From an uncultured Clostridia bacterium (lineage in GTDB: Bacteria > Bacillota > Clostridia > Christensenellales > Pumilibacteraceae), in contig CAKQJJ010000076.1 in assembly GCA_934247335.1 (NCBI GenBank), forward strand, positions 1-6,444: a DNA stretch of 6,444 bases, given 5' to 3'. Of the stretch, positions 5,606 to 6,444 are shown one piece after another (the first letter of the stretch is position 1; each line of letters opens with the position of its first letter). The notes below the pieces were generated by a model. It had not been told where the DNA came from. It did no database searches and saw only the letters and a program-made list of their open reading frames with translations. The position numbers were made by a program, and so were the translations under genes.

Positions 5606-5631
5606 GGACAGCCGAGGACGTCTGTCCCTAC
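5606..5631 (+). repeat. 26-bp palindromic repeat, copy 3
   Basis: This copy begins GGACAGCCGAGG and ends CTGTCCCTAC, and lies inside the TIR-bounded block. It shares 23 of 26 positions with the inverted copy at 5465-5490 and 21 of 26 with 71-96. The 24-bp module follows 26 bp later. Confidence 0.7.
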
Positions 5632-5657
5632 AAACGCCCTCTCCGTCGGCTGACGCC

Positions 5658-5681
5658 GCCACCTCTCCCGGAGGGCGAGGC
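5658..5681 (+). repeat. 24-bp CTCTCCC/GGGCGAG hairpin module, copy 2
   Basis: This segment is identical to 143-166 except for two central bases (22 of 24). The preceding bases (GTCGGCTGACGCCG, 5644-5657) and the following CTTTAAAT resemble the right arm of the inverted pair near 5345-5390, so all three appear to belong to one repeat family. Confidence 0.65.
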
Positions 5682-5742
5682 TTTAAATGTTCGGCGGGAG
5701 CAGTTCCCGGTCGCAATTATAAATTGCTCCCCGCTTTGGCTA

Positions 5743-5765
5743 CAAACAGTCCACCGGACTGTTTG
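5743..5765. repeat. Perfect 10-bp hairpin inside the repeat block
   Basis: CAAACAGTCC (5743-5752) and GGACTGTTTG (5756-5765) are exact reverse complements around a 3-nt loop. It is internal to the TIR-bounded element, and no U-tract follows on either strand. Confidence 0.65.
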
Positions 5766-5843
5766 CGGAGCGCGTCGCGCCCCCGCCCTACGAAATGAGG
5801 TTTTGCCCCAAAAACTCACGGCGATTTTGCGTCTTTATAAAAT

Positions 5844-5879
5844 GAAAAATCCCCGATCGCGAACGAAGGGGGATTTTTC
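5844..5879. terminator. Strong hairpin, probably a bidirectional terminator
   Basis: GAAAAATCCCC (5844-5854) and GGGGATTTTTC (5869-5879) form a perfect 11-bp stem. Each strand carries T residues at the 3' side of the stem (ATTTTTC), and on the minus strand these continue into ATTTTATA. It begins about 41 nt beyond the stop codon of the minus-strand gene at 5920, so terminating that gene is the main expected role. It would also insulate it from the repeat block. Confidence 0.75.
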
Positions 5880-5919
5880 GTTATGCCTGCTTTAACGCAA
5901 GCGTTGTATTAAATTGATT

Positions 5920-6444
5920 TTACTCGCCGAAAACGATGTTGCCGTTGCAATCTTTCACAACCAAATTATCGAGATTTGCGGCGGTGAGTTTGCCGATTAC
6001 GCTTACTCCCTCGCACTGCCAGGTAACGTTGCCGTAGACTTTGCCGCCGTGGAAGAAGATAATCATTTCCTTAGTGGTTCCGTCGGTGTACTTGACGGTA
6101 AGGCGGGTAAGCTTGGTGTTACCGTTGTTCCAGATAAACTGGTCGTTTGCCTTGTTGCCGGAATACGACGAAGCGTTTTTGATATACACGTACCAGTCGG
6201 TGCCGATAGTCGTATTGTTGGTGTTGTACGGCGTTACGATAATGCCGTTAACCTCGTCTATCATGATCGGAGTGGACGAACCGAGTTTGTAGTTTCCGTT
6301 TGCGTCCTTGGTGATTGTTCCGCTGAACTTGCCGGAAGCTTTGCCGAGCGCGTCGATGCTTACTTTAACCGAACTTGTTCCGATGCTGCCGTTTCCGCTC
6401 GTTCCGTAGATATTGTAACCCACGTAGTCGCCGAAATAGGGCAC
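5920..6444 (-). CDS. C-terminal part of a probable extracytoplasmic protein (partial)
   Basis: The reading frame is open to the right edge and the start lies outside, so only the last 174 residues are seen; the GTG codon at the edge is probably an internal Val, not a start. I do not recognise the protein. The sequence is rich in Gly, Ser, Thr and Asn and alternates short polar and hydrophobic stretches (SVKVSIDALGKASGKFSGTI, LTRLTVKYTDGTTKEMIIFF, NLVVKDCNGNIVFGE). This suggests beta-sandwich or beta-helix repeats as in secreted or surface-anchored proteins. There is no LPXTG motif, C-terminal membrane helix or SLH motif at the visible end, so any anchor or signal peptide would have to lie in the missing N-terminal part. 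It contains two Cys near the C-terminus (CEG and DCNG). Coding is supported by the long frame, the sensible composition and the downstream terminator; the location is inference. Confidence 0.75.
   Translation of the reverse strand: MPYFGDYVGYNIYGTSGNGSIGTSSVKVSIDALGKASGKFSGTITKDANGNYKLGSSTPIMIDEVNGIIVTPYNTNNTTIGTDWYVYIKNASSYSGNKANDQFIWNNGNTKLTRLTVKYTDGTTKEMIIFFHGGKVYGNVTWQCEGVSVIGKLTAANLDNLVVKDCNGNIVFGE

Larger units (their letters stand above)
5561..5800. repeat. 240-bp MITE-like block with 22-bp terminal inverted repeats
   Basis: Bases 5561-5582 and the reverse complement of 5779-5800 agree at 20 of 22 positions. The inner 14 bp (CGTAGGGCGGGGGC, 5569-5582 against 5779-5792) are perfect. 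Inside lie a hairpin (5574-5593), the 26-bp palindrome copy 3 (5606-5631), the 24-bp module copy 2 (5658-5681), a GCAATT/AATTGC hairpin (5713-5727) and a 10-bp perfect hairpin (5743-5765). There is no transposase or other gene, and no convincing target-site duplication. It is most likely a non-autonomous or composite palindromic element. Confidence 0.65.
5065..5919. other. 855-bp gene-free intergenic repeat region
   Basis: No credible gene lies here. Apart from the terminators at its two ends, nearly all of 5211-5800 is palindromic or repeated: an inverted pair (5211-5389), a G/C hairpin (5434-5453), two inverted copies of a 26-bp palindrome (5465-5490, 5606-5631) and a TIR-bounded block (5561-5800). 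Open frames up to 112 codons are read through the repeats on both strands. They lack ribosome binding sites, give Arg/Pro-rich low-complexity products and cross hairpins, so they are not genes. No RNA gene is recognised. The stretch 5165-5210 shows nothing notable. Confidence 0.75.

Noticed and set aside
5211..5800. CRISPR array
   Set aside because: The repeats are few, diverged, differently oriented and irregularly spaced, with no unique spacers of uniform length and no cas genes.
5332..5895. Open frames of 63-112 codons on both strands in the repeat block
   Set aside because: They are read through palindromes and TIRs, overlap each other on opposite strands, lack ribosome binding sites and are rich in Arg/Pro as expected of G/C-rich repeats.

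Overview
The window looks like chromosomal DNA of an endospore-forming Bacillota, probably an uncultured gut-type member of the Clostridia. The evidence is a spmA-spmB spore maturation pair, a metG-tatD pair in the order usual for Bacillota, clear Shine-Dalgarno sites, and intergenic space filled with GTAGGG-type palindromic repeats. The taxonomic placement is inference; no rRNA or marker phylogeny is available here.

Layout. Positions 1-180 are intergenic and hold palindromic repeats, followed by a minus-strand terminator (183-216). Positions 238-2999 are a minus-strand operon of metG (methionyl-tRNA synthetase with a C-terminal tRNA-binding domain) and tatD (metal-dependent hydrolase), overlapping by 7 nt. 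The 157-bp divergent region 3000-3156 carries a good sigma-A-type metG promoter and a hairpin at the 5' end of the metG leader. Positions 3157-4355 are a plus-strand pair, spmA and spmB, overlapping by 4 nt (TTGA), with a terminator behind it. That terminator overlaps the apparent promoter of a TetR/AcrR-type regulator gene (4468-5064), which has its own terminator. Positions 5165-5843 contain no credible gene: this is a mosaic of hairpins and inverted repeats, including a roughly 240-bp block bounded by 22-bp imperfect terminal inverted repeats. A strong hairpin at 5844-5879 separates it from a minus-strand gene that enters from the right edge (5920-6444, C-terminal part only) and encodes a Gly/Ser/Thr/Asn-rich, probably extracytoplasmic, protein that I do not recognise.

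Functionally these are mostly unrelated housekeeping units: tRNA charging plus a nuclease-like hydrolase; a two-protein membrane module for spore core dehydration; a stand-alone one-component regulator with no obvious adjacent target other than itself; and a surface-type protein. I do not see a new defence, mobile or biosynthetic system. The points most worth checking are the modular repeats flanking the genic block, a possible internal start within metG that would release a free tRNA-binding protein, the 5'-terminal metG leader hairpin, and the overlapping terminator/promoter/palindrome before the regulator gene.
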